NCBI RefSeq assembly: GCF_023343835.1
Contig: NC_064437.1
Span: forward strand, 10,877,001 to 10,941,000
Length of the DNA: 64,000 bases
Origin: Lagopus muta
Taxonomy: Eukaryota; Chordata; Aves; Galliformes; Phasianidae
Direction of reading: 5' to 3'
Shown here piece after piece: positions 1 through 11,200 of this stretch. How positions within the stretch are numbered: position 1 is the first letter of the stretch; each line of letters begins with the position of its first letter. The notes under the pieces are model-generated. The model did not search any database, had not been told where the DNA came from, and was given only the letters and a program-made list of their open reading frames with translations. The position numbers were made by a program, and so were the translations under genes.

Positions 1-551
1 AGAATTTACACACACAAAAACCCCATTCCTGAGAAAGATGTCATGGTACGTGCAACAGTATGGAAAGCACGTGAAAGGAAAAGTGATTCCAGGACATCGG
101 ATGGGATAGCTATATACCCATAAAAGCTGAACATATAAATACAGTCATGCTAAAATCTTATAAATGGAATTTGTCTGGGACAAATAGCTAGACTTTTTGG
201 CATAAACTAAAAATAAATTTTAAAACCACAAATTGCCAAAACTACATCTCTGTTTTCCTAAATAGGATGGCATCTTCAATTAGCCCACTCTTAGATCACA
301 ATTTATTTTAAGAAAATAGCTACTCAGTTTAATTCATTCTTCTTCTTGTCAAGCTACATTTAAGGTCTTCTAAACATAATCTTATATCTTTTAACTAAGA
401 CATTGGAGGCTACCTTTTACTCACTAAACAAAAAATAAGATACTTCACTTTTCAACGAATTTACATTTGGATGTATTCAAATCTTACCTATAGAAAGAAG
501 GGTTAAAGCCACATACTTAATGTATGAGATGTTCCAATTCCATGACATCAC

Positions 552-587
552 TGCAAATTTCTTTTGCAGTGCAAATTTCTCTTGCAA
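552..587. repeat. 18-bp tandem duplication
   Basis: The unit tgcaaatttcttttgcag is followed by tgcaaatttctcttgcaa, with two differences. Confidence 0.9.
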
Positions 588-1277
588 ATGGAGCTGGATT
601 TGACATTGTCTTATCCAAGCTTCTTTCCAGAGATACTTCAGCTGATGGGAAGCACAGGCCATCACTGATGGAGTAATGCAAAGGGATACTGGTGGATCCC
701 CTTAATGTGGAAGCCACTTGGAGAACTGCGTGGTTGAACACTTGGAAAACCTACCAGTCTTGTTTGAAGAAGATAATGGATCTGCCACTGGCAGACTGGA
801 AGCCTCTACAGGAGAAAGGAAAGGAAAGTGTCTATAGAAAAGGATGGAGGTAGGGCAAAGGAAGAAGGGTGCAATTTAACTACAGAGCCTGCAAGACAAG
901 GAATATGGCTGCTATGAGAGGGAACAACATGTCAAATTGATATTAATACATAGATAAATCCAAGTACAAGAGGAAACGCTTCTTGCAAGACTCCTGGGAA
1001 GACCTATCCACTGTAGGAACAGTACAGAGCTACAGAAAGAAAATGCTTTGCTTGATGTTAGCTATCTAGTCCTGTTAGGGTGCGTACATCAGCGAAACCA
1101 CATGGATGTTGTTTGCATTAGAAAAAATCAACATCATCAAAAAGAGAGACCCAATTAGAACATCAAACTTGCTATTAGCAATTAAGCAATTGAAATAACC
1201 TACTGTAACTTCCAGTGTGCCACAGAAGATATGCTCTCAACAGCATTAATCAGAGCCCGTCCAGAATCTGCCACCAT

Positions 1278-1480
1278 GGAGATTCAGGTTGGATATTAGG
1301 AAAATTTCCTTCTCAGAACAGGCTGCCCAGGGAGAAAGTGGAGTCACCACCCCTGGAGGTGTTCAAGATCCATGGAAATGTGACACTGAGGGATGTGGTT
1401 AGTGGGCATGGTAGAGTTGGGTTAATGGTTGGATTAGATGATTTTAGGGGTCTTTTCTAACCTTAAAGATTCTACGATAG
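1278..1480 (+). mobile_element. CR1 LINE 3' fragment
   Basis: The stretch includes aggctgcccagggagaaagt, ggaggtgttcaagatc, ggttggattagatgatttta and a tail like 'ccttaaagattctacgatag'. These follow the order of the avian CR1 3' end. It is divergent and internally shortened, so it is probably an old insertion. Confidence 0.8.
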
Positions 1481-1682
1481 CACCTGCTCTTATAAAATCT
1501 AAGGGAATTAAGCTGGATTAGCCTGGGGACAGGGCGTGTAGCAGCTCTCCACTGCTTTTGAGGAGGCTGTCATGCAGATGGGGCCAAGCACTTCACAATG
1601 GTGCGTGCAATGGTGGTAAACATGAGACAAGCTGAGGGAAGGCAGGCTGTAACGGAATGGAAGGAAACCACAACAGCAGCTG

Positions 1683-1760
1683 AGCACAGGCTGCCCAGAG
1701 AGGCTGTGCAGCCCCTAGAGGTTTGGTGAGACCACCACTTCAACCCCTAACCGACCTGCT
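1683..1760 (+). mobile_element. Possible CR1 fragment
   Basis: The words acaggctgcccagagagg and ccacttcaacccctaacc look like pieces of the CR1 3' region, but the match is short and the spacing is off. Confidence 0.35.
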
Positions 1761-2083
1761 GGGAGCTCAGAGCTAACCCTGCTCCGAGCTGAAGGTTGCA
1801 CCAGAGACCTTGTCAGGACCGTCCCTGTGATCTAATGCTCACAATGCTTATGAATGATCACAGCCCACGGGCTTTTAGCAGTCCGAGCGCCAGCGGTGCT
1901 CAGCCCCTTCCCACCTCCGCCTCTCAGCAGGCGTCCCCTGAAACTTTCCCCGGCAGCCTGCGCCCGCCTTCCTCCCGCCTTTGGGGGGAAAGGGAGGGGG
2001 GACAGAACCACTCTCCCGCTCCCTCCGTGCAGCGGGGACGGAGAGGCGGGCAGCCTGCCTTCCCTCCTCCCCCCGCCCCGGCT

Positions 2084-2103
2084 CGCCCGCCCGCCCGCCC
2101 GCC
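2084..2103. repeat. (GCCC)n short tandem repeat in the promoter
   Basis: Four to five cgcc/gccc units lie about 60 bp upstream of the AK5 start codon, in what is probably the 5' UTR or core promoter. Confidence 0.85.
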
Positions 2104-2163
2104 GAAGCCTCACCGAGAGGCTCCCGCATTGCACCGCCGTGCCCCCGCTCCCCTGCCGCCGGT

Positions 2164-2223
2164 ATGAGCGCCGGTGAGGCGAAGGAGTATCTCGCCCGCA
2201 GGGAGATCCCGCAGCTTTTCGAG
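2164..2223 (+). CDS. AK5: AK5 coding exon 1
   Basis: This exon encodes residues 1-20, beginning [20 protein letters not shown], and is followed by the donor gtagga at 2224 in phase 0. The ATG at 2164 is the first in-frame ATG; the frame upstream is open through the CpG island but holds no other ATG. The context has a purine (g) at -3. The segment [13 protein letters not shown] starts the RIIa/Dpy-30-like dimerisation-docking motif, completed by exon 2. The start choice agrees with the short N-terminus of mammalian AK5 isoform 1. The transcription start and 5' UTR length cannot be read from the sequence. Confidence 0.94.
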
Positions 2224-5200
2224 GTAGGAATAGCGGGGTTGGGTGTTTATTGGGGGCGGGGGGCTGAAGGTGGCTGGAAGGACGGAGCCGCACCGCTGCG
2301 GGCTGGACCCCCACCCCGGGGCGCGAATGCTGCCGGGCGGTAGGTATGAAGGCGGCAGCCCCGCAGCGCCCCCGGCCCGGTGTGGGGGGCAGCGGCTGCC
2401 CTCGTTCAGCCCCTCGGGAGGGAGCAAACTCTGGCTTCTTGCAAGTTACCTGCTGCTAATGATCGGTGATTACTTCTTCCCAATGCAGTATGGATTTATA
2501 TATGTATATATCTGTATTTTTTTCAGGAGCAGGCATCCCGCCTTCTATATAAAACGCACACATATGCCTTTTCCATAGTCTGTTCCGAAGCAAGACATTG
2601 TTCTCTGTGTGTTTGGAAATGACAGGGTGTAGAGCATGGTTACATTTTGCAGACACACTGAAAATGTGAATGCTTTAGCAAGAGATGCAGATCAAACTGT
2701 TTTTCCTATACAGGCGTAAGGCTGGTGCTGTCAATTTACAGTAATGGTGCACATCTGCAAAAATACATGGCTAGTTGCTGTGGTCAGGTAAGTCAAATAA
2801 TGCCTAGATGCATATACATTGTACCCTATTTTATAACCACAAACCTATATAAGTAGACTCACTCATTGTATGAACTGTAGATAATAACTGAACAGATCCT
2901 GAATCAGAGCTCTTTATGACTAACATCAACTATGACCCTCAGAGCATGTGCACACAGATTGGGAAAAACACAAAGGAAGAGAAACCACCCTGTCACATTT
3001 ATTGTTTGGAGCAGGTTGGATGCGGTTGTCTTGTGGGAAGGTGAGATGGTGACCTATGTATCACTTTGTCAAGGAAAATCAATTCCCATGCGTCAGAGGA
3101 GGGCCTAGTATTCCTTCTTCCACACTCCACAATGCTTGTTGGTACAATGAGTGTGGAATAAATGGCACAGACAGGGATTTTCTAATGGTGGGGAATTTCC
3201 ACTCTGTGTGAACTTTGGGTTTGGGGTTTTTTCTCCAATACTTACCAAGATGAGAAGTGGGCAATTCTCATGATTTTAAAAAATCTTTTTTAATTATTTG
3301 CTAAACTGTTGACTCAGGAATATTATTTTATATATTAAAATACAAAATACATGTTATACCAGTGACTGAACTCATTTTCATCAAAAATATACATTTTAGT
3401 GATTTAACAGAATACACAGTGTACATAAATGGGTTTTTTTGGCTCATGCATTGCTATACATATATTTGCCAGTGGCAGGTCTAAGAAAATTTAAGGACAT
3501 TATTTTAAAAACTCTTTTCCATTTTCATTTTGATGCAAACAGACAAGTATAAAGACATAGCCATAAGGGCCTGTTCTGAATCATTTTTTGTGAGACCAAC
3601 ATGCTCAAATCATGTAATCTATGCAGGCCTCAGTCTCATGTATTGGATTGAACGGGAAGTCTATAAGAAATACAGGATTTCTCTGTGCAAGGTCAAATTC
3701 AAAGTATAAGTGGTTCTATCTTCTTATCATCTATCATTATTGTATGTATTTCTGATCCGACATTGCAGAGTCTGTTGAATGGATTAATGTGTTACAAACC
3801 TGATGACCCTATTGAATATTTGGAAGGCTGCTTGCAGAAGGTGAAAGAGCTTGGAGGATCAGAAAAAGTGAAATGGGACACTTTTGTTAGCCCAGAAAAG
3901 AAGACTCTGCCTCCACTCAATGGAGGACAATCGAGGAGATCTTTTTTCAGAAATGGTAATGTATTAAGTATGAAAATATTTATGTTTTCTGTATTATGAA
4001 TGGTTTTACATCCACTAATGAATTATTTTATACTCACATCTATGGCAGACTGAGCCTCATTCTGATCTTCCTTAGGCAAAGGATTAAGTTTTCTGTTCAC
4101 TTGGGTTTTCACATTCGGGTTTCTCCTCCTGTAACAAATGTTATGTGAGAGAGGAAGTTGTAATCCTTTTGCAGCCTGATAATGCATGTTTGCTGTGTAA
4201 ATGCTTAACACATTAGTGGAGAGGTTTCTCATACCCTCCTTAAAATATTTGCAAAGACAAGATCAAAGCTCTCTTAATGCATTTGGCTTATGTTTTTGGT
4301 TGGTCCTTATGGGTAACATATGTACCAACTTCACTGCATTTACACTTTGCCTAATTTATATTGAAGCTATATGCAGAATGTACTAAATATGATGCAACTA
4401 CAAATTCTTAGAAAAAGATGCTTCTCATAAAGTCAAGCAAATGTCATTATCAATACCTTTAATTATTTTATTTGTAATGTTAACAAGGAGTAGTTAGCTT
4501 GTCTTTCAGTTGCCATAGTTATTCTTCCTTGCCATCCAGCAGTTCATTAAACTAATTAGCAAGAATACTATTTTATCTCTGTGTACAACATGTATCACCA
4601 GAGGAGTTCTGCTTAGCAGTACAGGCTGTCTGCACAACACAAGCTTCCTCTTCTCAGAGGCCACTGCCAAACTCTGGGTGCTATGAACAGATTTTCACAG
4701 AAAAGCTGAAATGTTTGTAAATTTAAGGAAACACCAAGGAGAATGGACTCTTAGTGGTTCCACTGTAATAAATCAGATAACCAGAGGCAAGGAATACAGT
4801 AACAGCAAGCACATTGTAAAATGAGAAAATACTGTATTTTTTATTACAGTAAAGCTAGTCTTTATGCCTTATGCTTATTTATTATCTTTAAATCTGTGTA
4901 CAGAATAGGTTTTCAATTTTCTGTATATTTGCACGATTCCCAGTTTATCTTACTATTTTACAGTGATGCCTGATAATTCTAACTTCCCTTACCGACGGTA
5001 TGACCGACTCCCTCCAATCCAACAGTTTTCTATAGAAAGTGACACCGACCTTTCTGAAACTGCTGAGCTAATTGAGGAATATGATGTGTTTGATCCTGCA
5101 AGACCTCGACCAAAAATTATCCTTGTCATAGGTATGAACACAGACTCATTTTGACAACATTTTGTCTTCCCTGCTTTGACTTTTTACTTGTTCTGCAAAC

Positions 5201-8200
5201 ACAGCAGGTGCCTGCATGTATTTAAATGCAGGTATTCTGTCTGCTCTGCAAGTGGTGCAGCCCAATTAGAGTGAATCAGAAGGAGAAATTGTTAGTGCTG
5301 AGGCCATAACATGTAACATCCAACTGCTAGCATTATAATGGAGTTACCAAGAGCATTTCTGGTCCTATTCTGTAGCTTCAGTGTTCATTAGTGGCTGGAG
5401 TGCCTATGGTTTACTTTTGGAGCATATCTGCTGGTACCTAAAATGATTCCCCAGGTCCCCATGTGAATCAAAGTGCTCTTCCTTTGGATCTGAACTGAGA
5501 CACCTGATGCAGATGTACCCAAAGCTGCTCACAAAGAAAGAGGGACTATTTAAAATAATGGATGAGCCAGTTCAAATAGGGGATAGGAAATGCTGTCCTC
5601 TATATTTAGAACCTTAAAAACTGATCATCAGGCCAATCTGGGCTGAGTGTATACTATCTGCATTGCATAGCATTCATAAAGTTATCTCTAGATCTATTAG
5701 CAAGTGAATCTTGTGCCAACTTCAGAGAGAGAGAGAGCCCTGAAAGAGTTAATTGTGCTGTCTCTCCAGGTTCTCTCTTGTGTGCTGTTTAGTGCCCTTT
5801 CTAAGCGACTCCTGTTTTCCAGCCTCAAACAATCATGCTGTTTATTAAGAGATAACTGTAGTTTAAGGCTAAATCAACATTTTCTTCTTTGGCTGAATTT
5901 TAGTTGTTTGAATTAGTTTCTTTGTCATCTGAGGTGGTTGCCTTTCTGCACTGTTTAAATAGGTACAAGCACAGATATCAGGAGATAGAGGATAACATTT
6001 TTGTCCATAAATCCTTATTTATACTAAAAAGAGAGATTTTCTATGTAACAGAGAACAGCAAAAAACAAAAGAGAAGTGTCTTCCCTGCATTATAAAGTGG
6101 GATCTCTAGGAGCAGAATGTGCTTCAGGGTCTGCATCCAGCAGTCCTCAGAAATGTGACAGTTGAATATACCGCAAACAGAAAAACAGGCATTTTTCTAA
6201 ATATTTGTGGTATGCCAAAAGAATGGCTTAGACATTTACACTGCCTTCATATTTTGTTTCTGAGTGACAAATCACAACAGGCAAATCTCTCCACGCACCA
6301 CTGAACTATCAAGTTTACATTAGATGGAGAAAGACCACATGCCCTTCATTCATCTTAATTGATTAGCTAGCCTTCCTTTTAGTAGGGAGAAAAGCTGTCT
6401 CTTTTTCAATGACCACAAAAGTCTCTCATGCACTGAAATTTGCATCGCTCTATTACAGTAGAGCAATGCATGAAGACTGGATCTAGACAAAAGAAAGAGG
6501 TTGGCTTTCACCTCTGGAACTGAGTGCAGGAGTATTTAAAGTGAGATCCTTGAACACCCGCATATAGTAAGCAGAGCATGGATTTTGCAGTTTTCCCCCT
6601 TTTATACAGAGAACATTGAAAACATCCCACAAAGGCTATTTCAGGTTTATTTTTCAATTGACTTTCTCTGAATCTGTCTATTATAGTGTGATCTGACAGC
6701 AGCACAACAATATACGAAGCTTAACAGCTACTGTCCAATTTTATACAGTATCAAGAAAATGTCTCCCAAATTCAACTTTGTATTGAGAAAGCACATAAAA
6801 ACATAAATGGAAAGTATAAAAGAAAGAAAATGAAAAAAAAAAGGCCACTATGTATTTCAAGAGACAAAAGTTGTACACAAGAAAATGTTTTGCATACTTC
6901 TCAGTTTGCATAAAATGCCCACTAAAGTTCCAGTTAAGCAATCTATTTATGACTGACTAGACTTCATTTACCTTACTGCCTAGCTGCTATGACACTTGTT
7001 CCATTCATTGTTGGAGATTGAAACAAACAACACTTAAGGAACTGTCTTCTGCTTCACATATTAGTGAACTTTAATAATGCATTAACTTAATATCTTCTTA
7101 ATGCTTCCATTGAGGTTTTTACAGCTTCTTCACTTTATGAAATTTATCATGTATGCAATGCATCAAGTAGCCCATATGAGTGGGATTTTGGTTCTTTTTT
7201 TACATTTGCAGAAAAGTCTGCTGATGAAATGTAAAGCTGCAAATTGAGTATGTGAAAAATCAGGTGGAATCAGCCAGGATGGTATGCATCTAAATTAATG
7301 GAAAATTAAGTTTCTAGAACATTACAGCACTAGGAAACAAGATTGTGTTTTAAAAATGTGCTTCCTAATGTATTTTGAGGAACAAGATTTTACTGTTGAT
7401 ACAGTCTGGATACCTTAAAAATTTCTCTGATGTTACTAGCTACATTGTGCACTACCTTTTAAACCGCTGGTTTTAAAATGCACTTAGTGAAAAACATTAG
7501 TTAATATTAAATGAAGTTTTCATTTAATAAGAAAAGAGTCAATCAAAGTTAGAGCTGTCGATAGTTGGTGACCCTTTCACTTGTTAAATTCAGTCCACAG
7601 CTCGATTTTAAAATCACAGCATTGTGATTTTCCTGACAAAATTGTCAGGAATCTTAAGTACATGAGTTTAATTTGAATTTGCAACATTGCAAGCAAGGTC
7701 AAAAGTTTGAACTTCTATCACATTAAAACAACTGCCTTAGTAAAACTTTCTGGGCATAACAAGCATCACTTAAAACCAGTTAGCAAACATAATCTTAGAT
7801 GCAACAAATGTTCTCTGGTCTGGACATCTAAGAAGTAGTCATGCTTTTCCTTAATAATGTATAATCTCAGAATTACTGGAAATAATGAAAAAGAAAAGTG
7901 ATTTGATTTTCTTTTCTAGTGTACAGTTTGCCAGTATGATTTATTTGAGTTAAAAACAGAAATTATAATGATTTGCTGTAAGAATTAATTTTGTCTGATC
8001 ACTTTTCTTTCAACCTGTTTCACATTAGGATAGATATAGAAATGGATAACCCCAGTTTGCTCTGAAGGAATATTCTCTTGGATTGTAAAAAATGTGATTT
8101 GTGAGAGGTTTATGAACATTAAAGCAAATCTTTTCTCTTTTTTTTTTTTTTTATGCTTGCAAATTTGAATTGAAAGAAGTGTCAGTCTACACCTTTTTTT

Positions 8201-11200
8201 CTGCTTCTCTTTCATGACAAAGGAAATCTCTCCCTTACAGAAACACGAGATCTGCTTGGTTTCAAAAAGTTCAACTCATTTTTTTTCCAGCTCTTTTAGG
8301 CTTTTACAGAGACTGATGTTTTCCAAGAAACAATTTCTCTTTTTCTGGAATACAGCTCCACTGTCATTATTTTCCTTGTTCTCAAATTTTCTACTGTTTC
8401 TAATTTTCTACATATAAGCTATTTATGTTTTGAATCTTTCTTTTTCTGAAATGCAAGACAGTTTGTTTCAAACTGGTCTAACATCCTCAGGGAAATAAAC
8501 TGAATTTTCATCTTTGAAAGAATGTTTTATATCTGCAAGGATTATGCACAGCATTGGATCCAGTATGTTTTACAAACCCTTTGTTTCAAGGCAGTCACAA
8601 CCTACTGCTGCTTATATCTGGTAGCTAGTATTATTGGGGGAAAAAAAAAAGCCACATAAATTAATACAACTAAGTGGTACACTTGAACAAACACATAATA
8701 GAATATACAGAAAATATTGTAGACATTACTTATGTTATGCACATTAGATTGCAGTATGTGGCTTTATATATATAGCTTACAGAAATCTTTACACAGAGTG
8801 AGTAGACATTCTTGTCTGTGCTTATTCACCTGGCAGTATCTACTCCATGCAAACCAGCAGCAATCAGCTGGCAATTAGCAGTACTTCTCTGTGCTGTGCT
8901 TTTCATCTACCTAAGGAAAAGCTGGGAATCCACTACTGCAAACCCAGTATTGTTCCAGATTACCAAGAGCCTGTAATAAATAGCAAACAACATAGTATTA
9001 TCTTGTTAGAACATCTGTATCAGGTATGGTTTTGATACAGGAGCAAAACAGAGCATAAGGTTTGGTGAAATGTAGCTGTGATGGAGAAGGCTGAGCATGC
9101 CATCAGAAGGAACTGATGAGAGCCAAAGCAGAGCTGCTTTGTAGCCACTTGGGTGGATTGTTATACGTGATTCCTGGTTAACAAATGCTTGTATGTCTCA
9201 AAAAGGAAACATTCTTTATTCTAACAAAGAAGATAGCTGAAAAAAAAATAGATCACCTAGAACACTTGACATTCAAGAATAGCTGTAAAGCCTAATTTAA
9301 TCTACAAAAAGAAGAGAGAAAGCTTGTGCCTTGATAGGCAAGAGAAGTACCTGATTTGAGTTTCAACAGCACAGCAGTTACCAGCACAGTCAGGGTGCAG
9401 AAACATTGCTCATGGCTGCTGGTGGCACTGAAAGCCCTCTGCCATGGAATGCTACAATACAGGTTTGAGCCTGGGTATACAGAGTGTCATAACTGTGTAG
9501 GAAGAAATCCTGGAAATCTTGTTCTACAACCAGATCTGTATTAATTATATAAATGTCTAAAACCTATTTATGGGAATTATGCAGACAATGATAAGAAAGA
9601 GTTCTATTATTACTAGAAGGCAGCTCATTGTATCCATATTTACTTTTATCACATTGCTGCACTTTTTTAATGTTCAGGGAAAATGTGTAGTGTTTTTTTA
9701 ATAAGACTAATTCCTTGTTTGTTGAACTAAAACTCAATGCCCTCATGCAAAAAATGCTCCCAAAATAGCTAGTTAGTGTTGGGAGTTAATATCAAAACAC
9801 TTGTTTTGGTTTTAATTTTGTATGCTATTTAGTAATATGCATCTTTCTGTAAGTAAGTATTTATTTCTATCAAAACCATTCCCTATTCTTACACACTGGC
9901 TTCCAGTTTCAATGTTCCTCACATCTTATCACATTCTATTAATTCAGATCTGTTCTGTCTTTTTTAAACATGCATTCTTGCTTCTCTGTCCAAGTGACCA
10001 TCACCTCGGCATTCCCTATTGTTTAACATGGTTGTGATTTTGATATCTATTCTGCCTGTGTTCCACTGAAGGGTCTCTTTATTCTTCAAGTTGTCCAGCA
10101 AACTGAACCCGACAAATTGCTTCTCTACCAGATGCTTCAAGCATCAATACCAGAAGTACGCATAGTTCAATAAGAAGCCATCTACCAAATTACTGTGGAA
10201 ACATCTCAGCTGATAATTTAATATTTTTCTGTATTTTAAAATTATGAAACCTCAGAAACTCATATTTAGGAGCAGATTTTATTAGTTCAATTTCTTGAGT
10301 AGTCCATTGATTTCACTGCTTTATTTAAACAGGTATGATTCTGCCATAAGTAAACAAGGCTATCTGAATCTACCTTTGGTTTCAAAGAGTTCGGAGGAGA
10401 CTGATTCATTTATCTCTCCTTACCACAAATCAGAAAAAAACTCCTTTGCAGGAACAGCTTTAGAATGAGGTCAAGCCCAGAAGAGGATATTTATTTTTTC
10501 TTCATAAGTAATTTGTACTCCTTTGTAGTTTTAAAAACTGTTACCTTTATAACGGGGTGGATGAGGCCCCTTTCTAATGACTGGTAACAAATCATGCAAC
10601 TACAAGATGTGTTCTGGTACTGGAGGACTGGTGCTTACAGCAGAGATTTCTCATGTGACTGAGTACTTCGGATGACAGTTTAATTTAATGCTTTGCTTAT
10701 TCTTAACAACAGGTGGCCCAGGAAGTGGTAAAGGAACACAGAGTTTGAAAATAGCAGAACGCTATGGATTTAACTACATATCAGTTGGTGAATTGTTAAG
10801 GAAGAAGATCCACAGCACAAGCAGCAATAGAAAATGGAGTCTAATTGCTAAAATAATTACTACTGGAGAACTAGCCCCTCAGGTACAGCAGAGCTAAGCC
10901 TATCCTTTGTTAATGTCTACTTTTTAAGGATTTGTATGTGCTGTCTTAATGTGCACCATCAAGGAAACCTACTTCACAATACTGAATAAACTTCTTTTCT
11001 CTGTGAAAGGAAACAACCATAACTGAGATCAAACAGAGATTAATGCAGATCCCTGATGAAGAGGGTATAGTGATCGATGGATTTCCCAGAGATGTTGCCC
11101 AGGCAATCTCCTTTGAGGACCAAGTAAGAGATTGTTTCTGTTTATTTTACTGGTAGTTCTTTAACAGGCTCCTCGAAATTCCAGGAAAGACTACACACTA

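Larger units (their letters stand above)
1..1879. other. Upstream intergenic sequence
   Basis: No gene is visible. The stretch is ordinary AT-rich sequence that becomes richer in GC toward 1500. It contains two CR1-like fragments (listed separately) and an 18-bp tandem duplication at 552-587. A TATA-like ttataaaatc near 1490 is about 670 bp above the start codon and outside the CpG island. In mammals PIGK lies upstream of AK5 in the opposite direction; no PIGK exon is recognisable here. Confidence 0.6.
1880..2430. promoter_or_regulatory. CpG-island promoter of AK5
   Basis: This is the only long GC- and CpG-rich stretch in the window, and it covers AK5 exon 1 and the start of intron 1. GC-box-like Sp1 motifs are visible: gaggcggg at 2043-2050, ccccgccccg at 2071-2080 and tgggggcggg at 2251-2260. 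A short (GCCC)n run sits at 2084-2103. I see no TATA box or CCAAT box just upstream of the ATG, which fits a dispersed-start promoter. The open frames read here on both strands come from the GC-rich composition and lack stops for that reason. The exact start site is unknown. Confidence 0.85.
5132..10712 (+). other. AK5 intron 3 (phase 1, splits the P-loop glycine codon)
   Basis: The intron is 5581 bp. It contains a GA run near 5728-5738, a hairpin at 6441-6470, overlapping palindromes at 7604-7651 and a T-tract near 8136-8152. No exon or CR1 copy was recognised. Confidence 0.9.

Noticed and set aside
1488..1500. TATA-like motif ttataaaatc
   Set aside because: It is about 670 bp upstream of the start codon and outside the CpG island, beside an old CR1 fragment; there is no evidence that it drives AK5.
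1796..2427. Several overlapping open frames of 84-160 codons on both strands
   Set aside because: They are stop-poor because of the CpG-island composition; only the 60-nt exon 1 in one frame is supported by homology and splicing.
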